64,000 nt of DNA from positions 49,537,348 through 49,601,347 of the forward strand of contig OX336393.1 in the NCBI GenBank assembly GCA_946902985.2, read 5' to 3'. Positions within the stretch are counted from its first letter, which is position 1, and every line of letters begins with the position of its first letter. The translations under genes and the position numbers were made by a program. The stretch is from Meconema thalassinum (lineage: Eukaryota > Arthropoda > Insecta > Orthoptera > Tettigoniidae). Shown here piece by piece: positions 1-10,047 of this stretch. A model generated the notes under the pieces. It was given only the letters and a program-made list of their open reading frames with translations. It made no database searches and was not told where the DNA came from.

Positions 1-74
1 TGGGGCATATTGATACAGCGTATCAACGTATCCCAATGCATTGAAATATATCACTTGCCTCTTTTTACAGGAAA

Positions 75-829
75 ATGGTGCGGAACTACAAAAGGAAGAC
101 GGATCGAGGAAAAATTCTGATTCAGACTTTTGATAAAGCATATGACGAAGTCAAAGCACGAACGATGACCTTGCGAGAAGCGGCTATCGCTTATGAAATC
201 GACAAAATGACACTTTTCAGATATGTTAGGAAAAAGGATGAATCTAATAATGGCCTAGTTGTCACAGTGGGTTATGGTAAGCCTAGACAGATTTTTTCAG
301 AGAACCTAGAATTTGAGCTTGAAAAATACATACTACATTGCTCCAAAATTTACTATGGACTAACTCCAGAGAATATTAAACTACTGGCATATGAACTGGC
401 CATGGCAAACAGGCATATTATCAATGTGCCTGATACGTGGATTAACCATAAAATAGCAACGAGAGACTGGTTCATCTTATTCATGAAGTGACATCCTCAG
501 CTCTCAATCCGGGAGCCTGAAGCAACCAGTTTAAGCCGAGCGACTAGTTTCAACAGAGCCAACGTGAATATCTTTTACGACAACTTGAAAAGTGTTTTGG
601 ATAAATACAAATTTGAAATTAAAGATATTTGGAATGTTGATGAGACCGGCGTGCAAACTGTTCAAAGACCTACTAAAATCGTAGCCGAAGAAGGACTGCG
701 TGCAGTAGGAAAAGCTATCTCAGCAGAAAGAGGACAAACAGTGACAATGGTTCTTGGTGTAAGTGAGATCGGAAATTCAGTTCCTCCAATGTTCGTTTTT
801 CCAAGGGTCTTTTTAAGGATCATTTTGTA
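75..829 (+). pseudogene. pogo-like transposase, N-terminal HTH and start of DDE domain
   Basis: One frame runs from the ATG at 75 to about 829, broken by one in-frame TGA at 489-491 (an arginine CGA to TGA change would explain it). Residues 1-50 look like a psq-type helix-turn-helix (TLREAAIAYEI then TLFRYVRK). Residues 70-138 look like a CENP-B-type second HTH that binds the terminal repeats. After the stop the frame resumes with [13 protein letters not shown] and reaches the first catalytic aspartate in WNVDETGV near 630-650. A lost base near 817, in a T run, shifts the frame before [12 protein letters not shown]. The family cuts and pastes DNA at TA sites. The start was chosen for MVRNYKRK, typical of the family. 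Confidence 0.75.
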
Positions 830-1405
830 ATCAACGGACCACCAGGCTACATTGGTACTTCCTACCCATCTGGATGGATAAGGAGTGAATATTTCTTGCA
901 GTTTGTCAAGCACCTTCACGGTCATGTAATATCTTCGAAAGATCATCCCTGCTGGTTAGTTCTGGACAAACATGAATCCCATCTGTCTATCCAAGCAATG
1001 TAATGTTGTCTTTCCCTCCCCACACCTCCCACCGCTTACAACCTCTTGACAAATCAGTGTCATGACATTCCTGGCATTGTCAAAGTGGCACTTCCTAAAA
1101 GGCATAACACCTGCAAACATAGTTTCTGGTTTCCAAGAAACAGGGATTGTGCCATTCAACAGAGACGTATTTACCGATGCTGACTTTCTGTCGAGTGCCG
1201 TAACTGACAGAGACATGTTGACGGACAGAGGCAACAACCAAGAGGTGCAGGCTGGAACCAGTAATGTCTACAGTCTCAGTCGCTTCAAGCTGAACCAACA
1301 TCGTCTGGTGGCTTATGCCTATCCGTTGTCAGCCCTCAAGAAGTCCATCCCTACCCTAAAGCTGGTGAACGAAAGAACTCGAAGAAAGGGAAGAAACCTT
1401 TGAAG
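818..1405 (+). pseudogene. pogo-like transposase, remainder of DDE domain and tail
   Basis: After the frameshift near 817, translation in the next frame gives GPPGYIGTSYPSGW and the second catalytic aspartate in WLVLDKHESH (about 952-983). The third aspartate is visible in a shifted frame as HRLQPLD near 1030-1047. The conserved block that normally follows is missing: the sequence jumps to the C-terminal WHFLKGITPANIVSGFQETG and IVPFN motifs at about 1086-1165. This points to an internal deletion of tens of codons. All three acidic positions survive but not in one frame, so no active enzyme can be made. Confidence 0.65.
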
Positions 1406-1538
1406 TCTGCCATACTCACAAGCACGCCAGTCAAGGAACGATTACAGAAAGAAGCAAAGAAAAAGAAGCAAAGAAACGTATAAAAATAGAAAAGTCAAGG
1501 AAGAGGTTGTATAACTTGGTTGAATCGACAAAAAATAT

Positions 1539-1790
1539 GTGAAAGAAAAGAAAGAGAAGAAGAAAATAATTCCAAAGAAGAGAGTCAGTATTGAATCAGA
1601 GTCTGAAGAAGAGGATGACGCCTTATGTCTTGTCTGCTTGGAACCTTATTCTAATTCAAAACCAGGACAAGACTGGATACAGTGCATGTCATGTAAAAAT
1701 GGGCACATATTGAATGTGGAAAGGACTCAAAAATGTATATATGTATTCACTGCACATCTGATTTTGTACTCTCTGATTCTGAATAGCTCT
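1539..1790 (+). pseudogene. PHD-type zinc-binding tail of the pogo-like transposase
   Basis: A lysine-rich and acidic linker (KRVSIESESEEEDD) leads into CLVCLEPY, then DWIQCMSCKNGH. A one-base shift then gives CGKDSKMYICIHC before a stop near 1785. The cysteine/histidine spacing fits a PHD-like C4HC3 finger. Some insect pogo-like transposases carry such a domain at the C terminus, from memory of the family. The frameshift within the finger makes it a relic. Position and orientation fit the same gene as the pieces upstream. Confidence 0.55.
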
Positions 1791-2299
1791 CTGAAACTAA
1801 TTGCTCAGCCTTGTATTTTCATTTATCAGTTAACTTTTTAAATTTTTACATTTAAAATGTCTTTAAACTAAATAAAATAGTCATACTTTCATATTCTTGC
1901 CACAAAGCTGTTCAAAATTATTTTCATTGCTTTGCTCAGCCTTTTATTTTCATTTTTATATTTGAAATGTCGTTCAGATAAATGAAATACTTTTATATTC
2001 TTGGTACAAAGCTGTTATAAATTACCCTAAATGCATTATTTTAAGATTTTATACACTGGTATCAACTTGCCCCCAGCTAATATCAACTTGCCCCCATTGT
2101 GGGGAAGGTTGATACACTTGCGGGTACTACCAAAAAAAAAAATTTGGTATAAAGGGGTAATATATAATATTTACAAGTAGCATATTTAAATGCGCAAAAG
2201 GTGAAAGTATTTTAAGAAGCCTTTGTCAATTCAAAAAACAAAGGGAATAAATTTTAAAAAAATGTAAAAAATGTCTCAACTTGCCCCACTCTACCCTAA

Positions 2300-2660
2300 T
2301 ATGAAATTGAGATGAAATGTTATCCTACTCGTATACTACACAGCTTGGGCATTCTTAAAATGTTAATTTACGCTCCGTTTTCATGCTGGTACTATGATGA
2401 ATGTATAGATTGAATTGGAGATATGCTACTGTCACACTTGTTTGAACAAACATCACATATTATATTGTAAATTAAGAGGAGGATGAGACCATAGTCTCTA
2501 GCCTATCTATAGACTACTAGGAATAGTGTTCAATACAATCAAATTTCCCAACTCCTGCTTAGTGCACACTATTGTAATTAAAATTAGATAAATCTTAATT
2601 TCATGTAGATTCTGTTAAAATGACGCATACTTTTATGATATATATCGGTTAAATCGATAA
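2300..2660. other. AT-rich spacer, no gene seen
   Basis: Between the pogo-like right end and the next repeat I see no coding frame with family resemblance and no clear repeat. Confidence 0.5.
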
Positions 2661-2669
2661 TCTGGTAGC

Positions 2670-2866
2670 AAAAACATTTGTCGGGACTGGGGATCGAACC
2701 CGAGACCTCATGATTCGCAGACCAAGATGTTTTCCAGGCAGCCATTACAACCACAGAAATTTTGAGTACAAGACAGATACTCATTTTCACGTGCCGGTAA
2801 TAATATGGAAGTATTTTTTTATGCTCCATTTATATTTTGCCTTTTTTTCGATAATGTTCCTGCGTG
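2670..2866 (-). repeat. tRNA-like SINE head adjoining a shared repeat module
   Basis: On the minus strand, 2755-2680 reads as a tRNA-like head with a B-box-like GGTTCGATCCCC. Immediately beside it, 2757-2866 is a module that recurs almost base for base at about 5332-5438. There the module lies at the opposite side of a SINE head. The module is therefore either a separate short element or a tail shared by SINEs. No clear target duplication was found for this copy. Confidence 0.55.
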
Positions 2867-2970
2867 GAATTGAGTTTTAAATTAGTTAGTCATACGCCTA
2901 CTTGACAGTAAAGGGAATTTCTATAGTGGTCCGTGAAAGGCTAGCTCAGTTCCCGTATAAAACATCGATA

Positions 2971-3008
2971 TACACACATCAAAAAAAGTTTTGCATCACC
3001 TCGGTTCC
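2971..3008. repeat. Left terminal inverted repeat of the Tc1-like element
   Basis: This 38-bp arm begins tacacacatc and is the exact reverse complement of 4402-4439. A weaker match continues inward to about 3017. It is the expected transposase binding and cleavage site. Confidence 0.9.
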
Positions 3009-3216
3009 CAGATCTCCGGCGTATAGACGTTGACTGTGTATATTGTATCCAAGATACAGTCCCTTTGACTGTTCATAGATGTCACTAAAACTGCTCAAAG
3101 ATGTAAACAACCATGCATGAGCAGGGCCTATTAGACGGAGGGGGTACGACAGCCGATCAGTTCCAGTCATTCCACCAGGACGAAGGTACGCTGCTCATGT
3201 TGTCTGTAGTTCTACC

Positions 3217-4242
3217 ATGCCTAGAAGGTCAATACCGCAGTTCGATCGCGTCCGCATTGTTACTTTGTGTCAAGAAGGGCTCTCAACAAGGGAAGTTTCC
3301 AGGCGTCTCAGAGTGAACCAAAGCGATGTTGTTCGGACATGGAGGAGGTACAGAGATACAGGAACTGTCGATGACAGGCCTCGCTCAGGCCGCCCAAGGG
3401 CTACTACTGTAGTGGATGACCGCTACTTACGGATTGCCGCTCGGAGGAACCCTGACAGCAATGCCACCATGTTGAATAATGCGTTTCGTTCAGCCACAGG
3501 ACGTCGTGTTTCAACTCAAACTGTGCGCAATAGGCTGCATGATGCGCAACTTCACTCCCGACGTCCATGGCGAGGTCCAGCTTTGCAACCCCGACACCAT
3601 GCAGCGCGGTACAGATGGGCCCAACAACATGCTGAATGGACCCCACGGAATTGGCATCACGTTCTCTTCACCGATGAGTGTCGCATATGCCTTCAACCAG
3701 ACAATCGTCGGAGACGTGTTTGGAGGCACCCTGGTCAGGCTGAACGTCTTAGACACACTGTCCAGCGAGTGCAGCAAGGTGGTGGTTCCCTGATGTTTTG
3801 GGGTGGCATTATGTGGGGCCGACGTACGCCACTGGTGGTCATGGAAGGCTCCGAAACGGCTTTACGATACCTGAATGATATCCTCCGACCCATAGTGCAA
3901 CCATATCGGCAGAATATTGGAGAGGCATTTGTCTTCATGGACGACAATTCTCGACCTCATCGTGCACATCTTGTGAATGCGTTCCTTCAAGATAACGACA
4001 TCGCTCGACTACAGTGGCCAGCATGTTCGCCAGACATGAACCCTATCGAACATGCCTGGGATATGTTGAATAGGGCTGTTTATGGACGTCTTGACCCACC
4101 AACCACTCTGAGAGATTTACGCCGAATTGTCGTTGAGGAGTGGGACAATTTGGACCAACAGTGTCTTGATGAACTTGTGGATAGTATGCCACGGCGAATA
4201 CAGGCATGCATCAATGCAAGAGGACGTGCTACTGGGTATTAG
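3217..4242 (+). CDS. Tc1-like DD34E transposase, full length
   Basis: This 341-residue protein would cut and paste its own element by binding the 38-bp ends. Residues 10-50 form the first HTH (TLCQEGLSTREVSRRL). GRPR at 58-61 is the AT-hook-like linker, and residues 62-115 form the second HTH. The catalytic residues are all present: D153 in FTDE, D243 in MDDNSRPH and E278 in NPIEHAW, with 34 residues between the second and third. The glycine-rich GGGSLMFWGG lies at 188-197. Length matches the roughly 340 residues of Tc1 enzymes. The ATG at 3217 begins MPRRSIPQFDR, a usual start. I see no stop or frameshift. Activity is inferred, not shown. Confidence 0.92.
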   Translation: MPRRSIPQFDRVRIVTLCQEGLSTREVSRRLRVNQSDVVRTWRRYRDTGTVDDRPRSGRPRATTVVDDRYLRIAARRNPDSNATMLNNAFRSATGRRVSTQTVRNRLHDAQLHSRRPWRGPALQPRHHAARYRWAQQHAEWTPRNWHHVLFTDECRICLQPDNRRRRVWRHPGQAERLRHTVQRVQQGGGSLMFWGGIMWGRRTPLVVMEGSETALRYLNDILRPIVQPYRQNIGEAFVFMDDNSRPHRAHLVNAFLQDNDIARLQWPACSPDMNPIEHAWDMLNRAVYGRLDPPTTLRDLRRIVVEEWDNLDQQCLDELVDSMPRRIQACINARGRATGY

Positions 4243-4401
4243 AGGTAGTGGTGTGTACTGCAATCTGGACCACAAATGCTGAAAGTCTAGCTGTATGATG
4301 GTACAACATGCAATGTGTGGGTCTCATGAGCAATAAAACGAGCTGAAATGTTGTTTGTGTTGATCTCTATTCCCTTTGTATTTAACGGTTCAGGAACTCT
4401 T

Positions 4402-4439
4402 GGAACCGAGGTGATGCAAAACTTTTTTTGATGTGTGTA
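4402..4439. repeat. Right terminal inverted repeat of the Tc1-like element
   Basis: Exact partner of 2971-3008, followed by TA at 4440-4441. Confidence 0.9.
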
Positions 4440-5073
4440 TATTGCATTGATCACTGCATTACCTCAATGTGGGTAAATATCTGAATAGCCATTCTGCAGA
4501 AACATAATACCGGCTTTGCCGACTAGTTACAATGTTTCATATGAAAGCATGTCATCATTTAAATACTGATATGAAGACTTTTAACGTGTGATTGGTGCTT
4601 CAATCAGTTGACAGCAGAGTTCGCATGAGCGTTTACCGTTCAGTATGAAAGTGTTGAGCAAAGTTACTCGGGGAGTGGATGCCCATCACTTTTATCCAGA
4701 GATTGAAAAACAGACTCTTAATAAATCATAATTGTTTTCAGCAAATATGATATAATGAATATTTTTACACCAAAGAACGACAACTTGAAGATGATTTACT
4801 GTAGAAATATCTGTAATGGTGCCTCCAAACCATGAAGTAATCCGTATGTGATATACAGGGCGCCCGAGAATGTTCTCCGCAGTGGGTACGAGCAGCTGCG
4901 AGAGGTTGAGTCATGAGTTTAGTTGGCTGCACTGTGTCCTTCAAAGCGGGACTCCCCCGTGTTGGCTGTCAGTGTGTATTGCGATAAGCGAGCGAGCCTG
5001 CATGGCTTCAGTGTGTATTAGAGTCAGCGAGGGTTCGGATAGATTATTGGAAGAGTGCAACAGTATACAGGCG

Positions 5074-5956
5074 GTAATGTTTACTACTGAAGAGAGAGAG
5101 TTTTTTTTTTTTTTTTTTGTGGAATACGTTTTTCACGAAGGTGATCGGTTTACAGAAAATGTAAAATTAAGATTTCAGGCGTGTTTTCCTAATTCAAAGT
5201 GTCCAAACCGTGATACCGTTCGGGATTTGGTAAGTAAGTTTCGTGTGACTGGCTCAGTTCACGATGTACCGGGAACAGGCAGGCCTACGCTTTTAACAGA
5301 CGAAAAACTTGATGAAATCTCCGATATAAAAAATTTTGAGTACAAGACAGATACTCATTTTTACGTGCCGGTAATAATATGGAAGTATTTTTTTATGCTC
5401 CATTTATATTTTGCCTTTTTTTCGATAATGTTCCTGCGTCAAAAAAAAAAAGTCAACCCCTGGCACTATCCAGCCCATGACGGGCTAAGTCCGACCAAGC
5501 GACCGCTGTCCAGCCATTTGGCCTGCAGATATTGGGGTGACGCGTGATCAGCGCGTCGGGTCCCCTCGGCCGTTAATCTTGGTATTCGTGATCGGGGCGC
5601 TGTCTCACTGTCAGATAGCTACTCAATTGTCCTCACGAGACTGAGTGCACCCCGTCCCAACCCTCACGTCAGTTTTATAATCCCTGACGGAGCCGGGGAT
5701 CGAACCCGGGGCCTCAGGGTGAGAGGCAGGCGCGCTACCCCAACACCACGGGGCCGGCGATATAATGCTGCGTAGTCCTAGTAAATCAATACGAAAATTA
5801 GTACAACAAACAGGAATCTCTAAGTCGACAGCACATAAAGCTGTAAGAGACGAGCTTCAGTTGTTCCCTTATAACGTTACCGTGGTTCATGAATTAAAAC
5901 AAACTGATTACGGAAAAAGAGTGATTGACTGTGAATGGTTACAGCATTTGTTATGA
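5074..5956 (+). pseudogene. DUF4817-type transposase N-terminus, interrupted by SINE 5330-5757
   Basis: The frame starts near 5074 (MFTTEEREF) and contains a T run of about 18 at 5101-5118 that probably expanded by slippage and reads as phenylalanines. It continues VEYVFHEGDRF, PNSKCPNRDTVRDLVSKF and GTGRPTLLTDEKLDEISD. The SINE interrupts it there, and it resumes at 5765 with MLRSPSKSIRKLVQQTGIS and TAHKAVRDELQLFPYNV, ending at 5956. These blocks match the helix-turn-helix module annotated as DUF4817 in insect transposon proteins, from memory. No DDE residues follow. Confidence 0.65.
5330..5757 (-). mobile_element. tRNA-derived SINE with 8-bp target duplication
   Basis: The insert is flanked by cgatataa at 5322-5329 and 5758-5765. 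Read on the minus strand it starts with a tRNA-like head near 5757 containing GGTTCGATCCCC. A body follows to about 5440, then the roughly 107-bp module also present at 2757-2866. The insertion separates two halves of a transposase frame, so it is younger than that relic. Confidence 0.7.
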
Positions 5957-6089
5957 ATGGCTGTGGTGAGTACAAAGTTTACTGTTTATTTGTTATGATG
6001 CAAGCGGCAGCCGTGCTACCAACGTAACTGCTGTAGCTAGCTCTCGCAGACGCATGTAGGCGCTGCGGAGAACGTTCCCGGACTCACTG

Positions 6090-6410
6090 TGCATTCCACA
6101 TGGTACCACTGTCCGCTGGATCGCATCCCTCCTGGCTGCTTTGTGCGTCTTACACACTTCCGTCTCAATTTTCAAAATCACTCCCACAAAAAATTCCAGC
6201 AACCGAGTGAAAAGATGTTACACATTAAAAAAAAACAGATTGTTGGTGTAGAAGATGGCAATGTAAAATGAGTAACTTAGTAATTTTTAAAGGAGTGGTT
6301 ATTTCTGTACCGCTGTTAAATAAGTAAAGTGTTAATGCAATGTAAGTAAGTAAGTATATTTGTCTGATAATCTTTGTTATTGTGGTGTCAGTAGTAGTGC
6401 GAGTATTTAT
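6090..6410. other. Spacer, no gene seen
   Basis: AT-rich sequence with a short gtaagtaagtaag run near 6342. No recognisable element or coding frame. Confidence 0.4.
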
Positions 6411-6414
6411 AATT

Positions 6415-6560
6415 TAGGTGAAGATTGGGATGGAAGTGACCGTCGCCTTAAGTTATCCCCGCATTTGCCTGGAGTAGAACTGGGAAACCACGGAAAACCA
6501 CTTCCATGATGACTGAGGTAGGAATCGACCCCACCTCTTATGAGTTTCCCCTTACCTAAA
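6415..6560 (-). repeat. SINE fragment of the gcatttgcctgg family
   Basis: It carries the phrase gcatttgcctgg followed by gggaaaccacggaaaacca, then a tRNA-like minus-strand B box (aatcgacccc). The same block recurs at about 13345-13430, 24400-24480, 42635-42720 and, inverted, 45950-46040. It is a partial copy. Confidence 0.6.
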
Positions 6561-6764
6561 GGGTAATAGTTCTGTGATGGAATGTAATGTGTATCTGTAC
6601 ATGCTACGAGCCCGAAAGGCAACAAGTATTGTGTCCAAACTTAGTCCTAAATACAAACTGATTCTCCATTACTGTACAGCTAAACGATCCTCCGTAGGAC
6701 ATAGGAACTGTCTGGGGTGCAGTATCCATCCCTCCCTCCCGTCTTTCCTATTTAATTTTCCCTC

Positions 6765-7655
6765 ATATTTGGGAATTGGAAAAAAGTACAGGGAAAGGGG
6801 GGGTGAACTACAATCTCTACAAAAACCAGACGGTAGTAATTCGAGCCGAAGGACATGAGAGAGAAGCTGGTATTCAGAAAAGTGGAAGGCAATTTATCAC
6901 AAATGCTTTACAATCTCTACATTGAACAAGCAATGAAGGAAATTAGAGAAAAATGTAAAGTAAGAGTATCGATTCAAAGAGAAATGATTTCAACACTGAG
7001 ATTTGCTGAACACATCGTCATATTAGCCGATTCACCAGAGGCTTTGAATGAGTTTTTAAATGTTATGGACTCCGTCTTGAGGAAATAATTCATGATGAAA
7101 ATTAATAAATGTAAAACTAAAATATGGAATTCGGCTGAAATAAATCAGAAACCCCTATTGTCGTCAAATTGGCAGGTGAAAAGCTAAAGGAAATAGGAGG
7201 CTTCTGTTACTTAGGAAGCAAAAAACCAGTGATGGACGGAGTAAAAAGGATATAAAAAGTAGGTTTGGCTCAGGCAAGGAAAGCATTTATTCAGAAACGG
7301 AATCTGTTGACATCGAATATAGATTTAGGTGTTAGGAAGTCATTTTTGAAAGCCTTTGCCGGGAGCGTGGCGCTCTATGGAAGTGAAACTTGGACTATTG
7401 GTGCAGCAGAAAAGAGGAGAATAGAAGCGTTTGAAATGTGGTGTTACAGGAGAATGATGAAGATCAGATGGGTAGATAGAGTTACAAACGAAGAGGTATT
7501 AAGACGTGTGGAAGAGGAAAGATGTTTTAGGCGACTGCTAATGAAGAGAAGAGATAGGTTGGTAGGACACATACTATGACACCCAGGAATATCAAACTTA
7601 GTTATGGAAGGAAGAGTTGAGGACAAGAACAGAAGGGGCAGACCAAGGTTGGAAC
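6765..7655 (+). pseudogene. Non-LTR retrotransposon X, copy 1, reverse transcriptase and C-terminus
   Basis: Pieces of a LINE reverse transcriptase in several frames. The segment at 6903-7087 has YNLYIEQAMKEIREK and the palm motif, but the catalytic FADD has become FAEH. After frameshifts, 7265-7579 gives FLKAFAGSVALYGSETWT and EAFEMWCYRRMMKIRW, the C-terminal domain of this LINE type. It matches copy X2 (7740-8779) almost throughout. The 5' end is truncated near 6765. The copy stops at about 7655 where the gypsy LTR begins, and the missing 3' end reappears at 13498-13625. Confidence 0.75.
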
Positions 7656-7739
7656 TTTTAACGTCGACATTGAACTAGTACCACTATTTTTATTTATAAA
7701 CTTTCACACTATTATACATATAAACTTTTACAAATTAAT

Positions 7740-8779
7740 TGGACTAAATTGTTTGACATTTTGAAATCGATTGGAATAAAGTACAGGGATAGGAGGGTGA
7801 TATACAATCTATACAGAAACCAGACAGCAGTCATTCGAGTTGAAGGACATGAGAGAGAAGCTGGTATTCAGAAAAGTGTAAGGCAACTTATCACAAATAC
7901 TTTTCAATCTCTACATTGAACAAGCAATGAAGGAAATTAGAGAAAAGTTTAAAGTGGGAGTGAAGATTCAAGGAGAAATAATTTCAACTCTGAGATTTGC
8001 TGATGACATCGTCATCTTTGCCGACAAGCCTGAGGATTTGAATGAGTTTTTGAATGGTATGGATTCCGTCTTGAGGAAAGAATTCATGATGAAAAGTAAT
8101 AAATGTAAAACAAAAATACTGGAATGCAGCCGAAATAAATCAGAAACCTCTATGGAGATCAAATTGACAGGTGAAAAGCTGAAGGAAGTAGGAGACTTCT
8201 GTTACTTAGGAAGCAGAATAACCAGTGATGGACGAAGCAAAGAGGATATAAAAAGCAGGTTGGCTCAGGCAAAGAAAGCATTTCTACAAAAAAGGAATCT
8301 GCTGACATCGAATATAGATTTAGGTATTAGGAAGTCATTTTTGAAAGCCTTTGTCTGGAGCGTGGCGCTCTAAGGAAGTGAAACTTGGACTATTGGTGCA
8401 CCAGAAAAGAGGAGAATAGAAGAATTTGAAATGTGGTGTTACAGGAGAATGATGAAGATCAGATGGGTAGATAGGGTTACAAACAAAGAGGTATTAAGAC
8501 GAGTGGGAGAGGAGAGATGTTTCTGGCGACTGCTAATGAAGAGAAGAGATAGGTTGGTAGGACACATACTAAGACACCCAGGAATAGCAAGCTTAGTTAT
8601 GGAAGGAAGGGTCGAGGACAAGAACTGTAGGGGTAGACCAAGGTTAGAATAAGTTAAACAGATTGCCTCAGATGTAGGGTGTGGTAGCTATGTAGAGATG
8701 AAACGATTAGCTCAGGACAGGGAGGCATGGAGAGCTGCATCAAACCAGTCAAAAGACTGAAGACTCAAACAACAACAAC
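7740..8779 (+). mobile_element. Non-LTR retrotransposon X, copy 2, 5'-truncated with 10-bp duplication
   Basis: The insert is bounded by acaaattaat at 7730-7739 and 8780-8789. It ends in a (caa)n tail, and the 5' end is truncated within the reverse transcriptase gene, as target-primed reverse transcription commonly produces. It lies in the gypsy left LTR and so postdates it. Near-identity to copy X1 shows the same LINE family was active before and after the gypsy insertion. Confidence 0.85.
7780..8758 (+). pseudogene. LINE X reverse transcriptase C-terminal half (copy 2)
   Basis: The early segment (KYRDRRVIYNLYRNQTAVIR) breaks near 7880-7920. From 7927 a frame of 148 residues gives the catalytic motif FADDIVIF with both aspartates (residues 26-27), then GDFCYLGSRITSDGRS and FLKAFVWSVAL, ending at a TAA (8371-8373). 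The next frame supplies MWCYRRMMKIRWVDRVTNKEV, RRDRLVGHILRHPG and EGRVEDKNCRGRPRLE, and the tail ends with AWRAASNQSKD. The enzyme would copy its RNA at the insertion site. The stop and frameshifts make it inactive. The clade is uncertain; I call it only an endonuclease/reverse-transcriptase LINE. Confidence 0.8.
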
Positions 8780-8996
8780 ACAAATTAATACACATACGGT
8801 ACAAGCACTGTACATCAGCTATTTTGTTTCTCACCATGTTTTTCTGCACTCACGTTTTTTTTCTCAAAGTACGTAAATATCTCTTGCCAACTCTTAAAAA
8901 TAAAAGTTAATTGTGGTCCTTACAATTGTGGTCCTTACACTACTCCCCCACCAGTAACACATCACTTCAAAAATTCTTCACAGAGATGACGTTCTG

Positions 8997-10044
8997 TTAA
9001 AATCGAACTGGACACCTTATAGTTCTTCCAGATTTTGACAGTCTGGTATTTGGCGAAAGTTCATTAGTGGATTGTTGGAGTTGAGTGTCTTTTGCTGACT
9101 CTGGAAGCTCCTTTACTGCTTCAGCTTCTTCCTGCAATGTATATGTCGGCTTAAGTCTGTCCACTGACACATTTATGTGTTTACACTTGCACTCGATGGT
9201 GAAGTATTTTTCATGTCTTGTTATGACAGGGAAGGGACCATCATATGTAGGTTCTAATGGTTTTCTGACCCTATCACATCTCACAAACACATGGGAACAT
9301 GTCTGAAGGTCTTTTGGGGCAAACACTGATCTCGATGTGCTATATTTAGAACTGGCAGGTTTCAGGGTCAGCATCTGCTTTTGCAAGTTGGATGCAAACG
9401 AATCAGAGTCAATCCTCGTAATTGGCTCCTCAAAAAATTCACCAGGCAGTCTAATGGTTTTACCATAAAGCATCTGTGCAATAGAGTGGCTTGACGTTTC
9501 TCGTAGTACAGTGCGTACACCCAATAGGACGGTAGGTAAGGTTTCTGTCCATTTAGAAGAGTTGTGAGCCTTGATCGCACACTTCAGGGTTATATGCAGT
9601 CGCTCAACTTTGCCATTACACTGTGGATGATATGGTGTTGTATGCTGAAGTTTTATTCCACATACTATGGCCAAATTGTTAAACATGTGATCTAAATTGA
9701 GTGCCTTGATCAGTGATTACGCGAGATGGGACGCCAAATCTTGCAATCCAGTGATGGTAGAAAGCTTTTGACACTGTTTCAGCTGTGATGTCTTCCAGGG
9801 GTATGACTTCCATCCAGGATGTGAAGCGGTCAATGCAGGTTAAGCAATAAGTCATACCGTTAGAGGGTGGAAGCGGTCCAATGAGGTCAATGTGCACTAC
9901 ACTGAAGCGTTCATCGGGTTCTTCAAAGTTTTCAAGCGGCGATCTTGTGTGGCGAGTGACCTTGGTGTTCTGACAGCTAACACAGGATTTAGTCCATTGT
10001 CGCACATCACTTGTGATATTCGGCCAAAAGACTCTACTAGTCAA
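8997..10044 (-). pseudogene. gypsy integrase, one frameshift
   Basis: The part at 9679-10044 begins with the end of the zinc-binding region (CVSCQNTKVTRH). The catalytic core follows, with the first D in VHIDLIGPLP and the second in ITDQGTQFRS. A one-base shift near 9683 separates it from 8997-9686, which carries the third residue in YHPQCNGKVERLH and a long C-terminal domain with YDGPFPVI. All three DDE residues exist but across two frames. The N-terminal HHCC motif begins upstream in the RNase H frame (HFHGLAHPGIR). The enzyme would join the cDNA to host DNA. Confidence 0.85.
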
Positions 10045-10047
10045 CAG

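Larger units (their letters stand above)
1..2299 (+). mobile_element. Decayed pogo-like DNA transposon, left end cut by window edge
   Basis: The window opens inside a left terminal repeat (tggggcatattgatac). An inverted counterpart ends the element at about 2273-2299 (gtctcaacttgccccac, then tctaccctaa). Related subterminal motifs lie at 2060-2076, 2081-2095 and, inverted, 2099-2115, so the right end can fold. Between the ends lie the pieces of one transposase: HTH region, DDE region, C-terminal tail and a PHD-like cysteine motif. The reading frame is broken by a stop, frameshifts and an internal deletion, so this is a fossil. The true left end and target duplication lie outside the window. 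Confidence 0.75.
2971..4439 (+). mobile_element. Complete Tc1-like transposon, apparently intact
   Basis: The element is 1469 bp. Its terminal inverted repeats are 38 bp and perfect (2971-3008 against 4402-4439), with imperfect homology running about 9 bp further in. It is flanked by TA dinucleotides at 2969-2970 and 4440-4441, the duplication made by Tc1/mariner transposases. It encodes one uninterrupted transposase (3217-4242) with about 210 bp before it and 160 bp after it. Identical terminal repeats and an open frame suggest a recent insertion. It sits among fossils, so it is probably one of the youngest elements here. Confidence 0.92.
4856..6089 (+). mobile_element. Relic of a DUF4817-type (Tc1/mariner-like) transposon, split by a SINE
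   Basis: Imperfect inverted ends are visible at 4856-4882 and 6063-6089 (22 of 27 positions agree; core gttctccgcag). A TA precedes the left end; no TA is clear on the right. Inside are two pieces of one N-terminal transposase frame, at 5074-5322 and 5765-5956, separated by a SINE insertion with an 8-bp duplication. The catalytic domain is absent, so this was a non-autonomous deletion derivative before the SINE arrived. Confidence 0.6.
7656..8939 (-). repeat. Left LTR of the gypsy element, split by LINE X2
   Basis: The LTR halves are 7656-7739 and 8790-8939. On the minus strand it starts TGTAAGGACCACAATT, a 16-bp unit present twice here. The right LTR has one partial copy and has lost its outer end. 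Confidence 0.75.

Noticed and set aside
4870..5547. A 225-residue intact gene
   Set aside because: The first part precedes the DUF4817 start, a T run encodes phenylalanines, and the end reads into a SINE. It is a relic with a coincidentally open frame.
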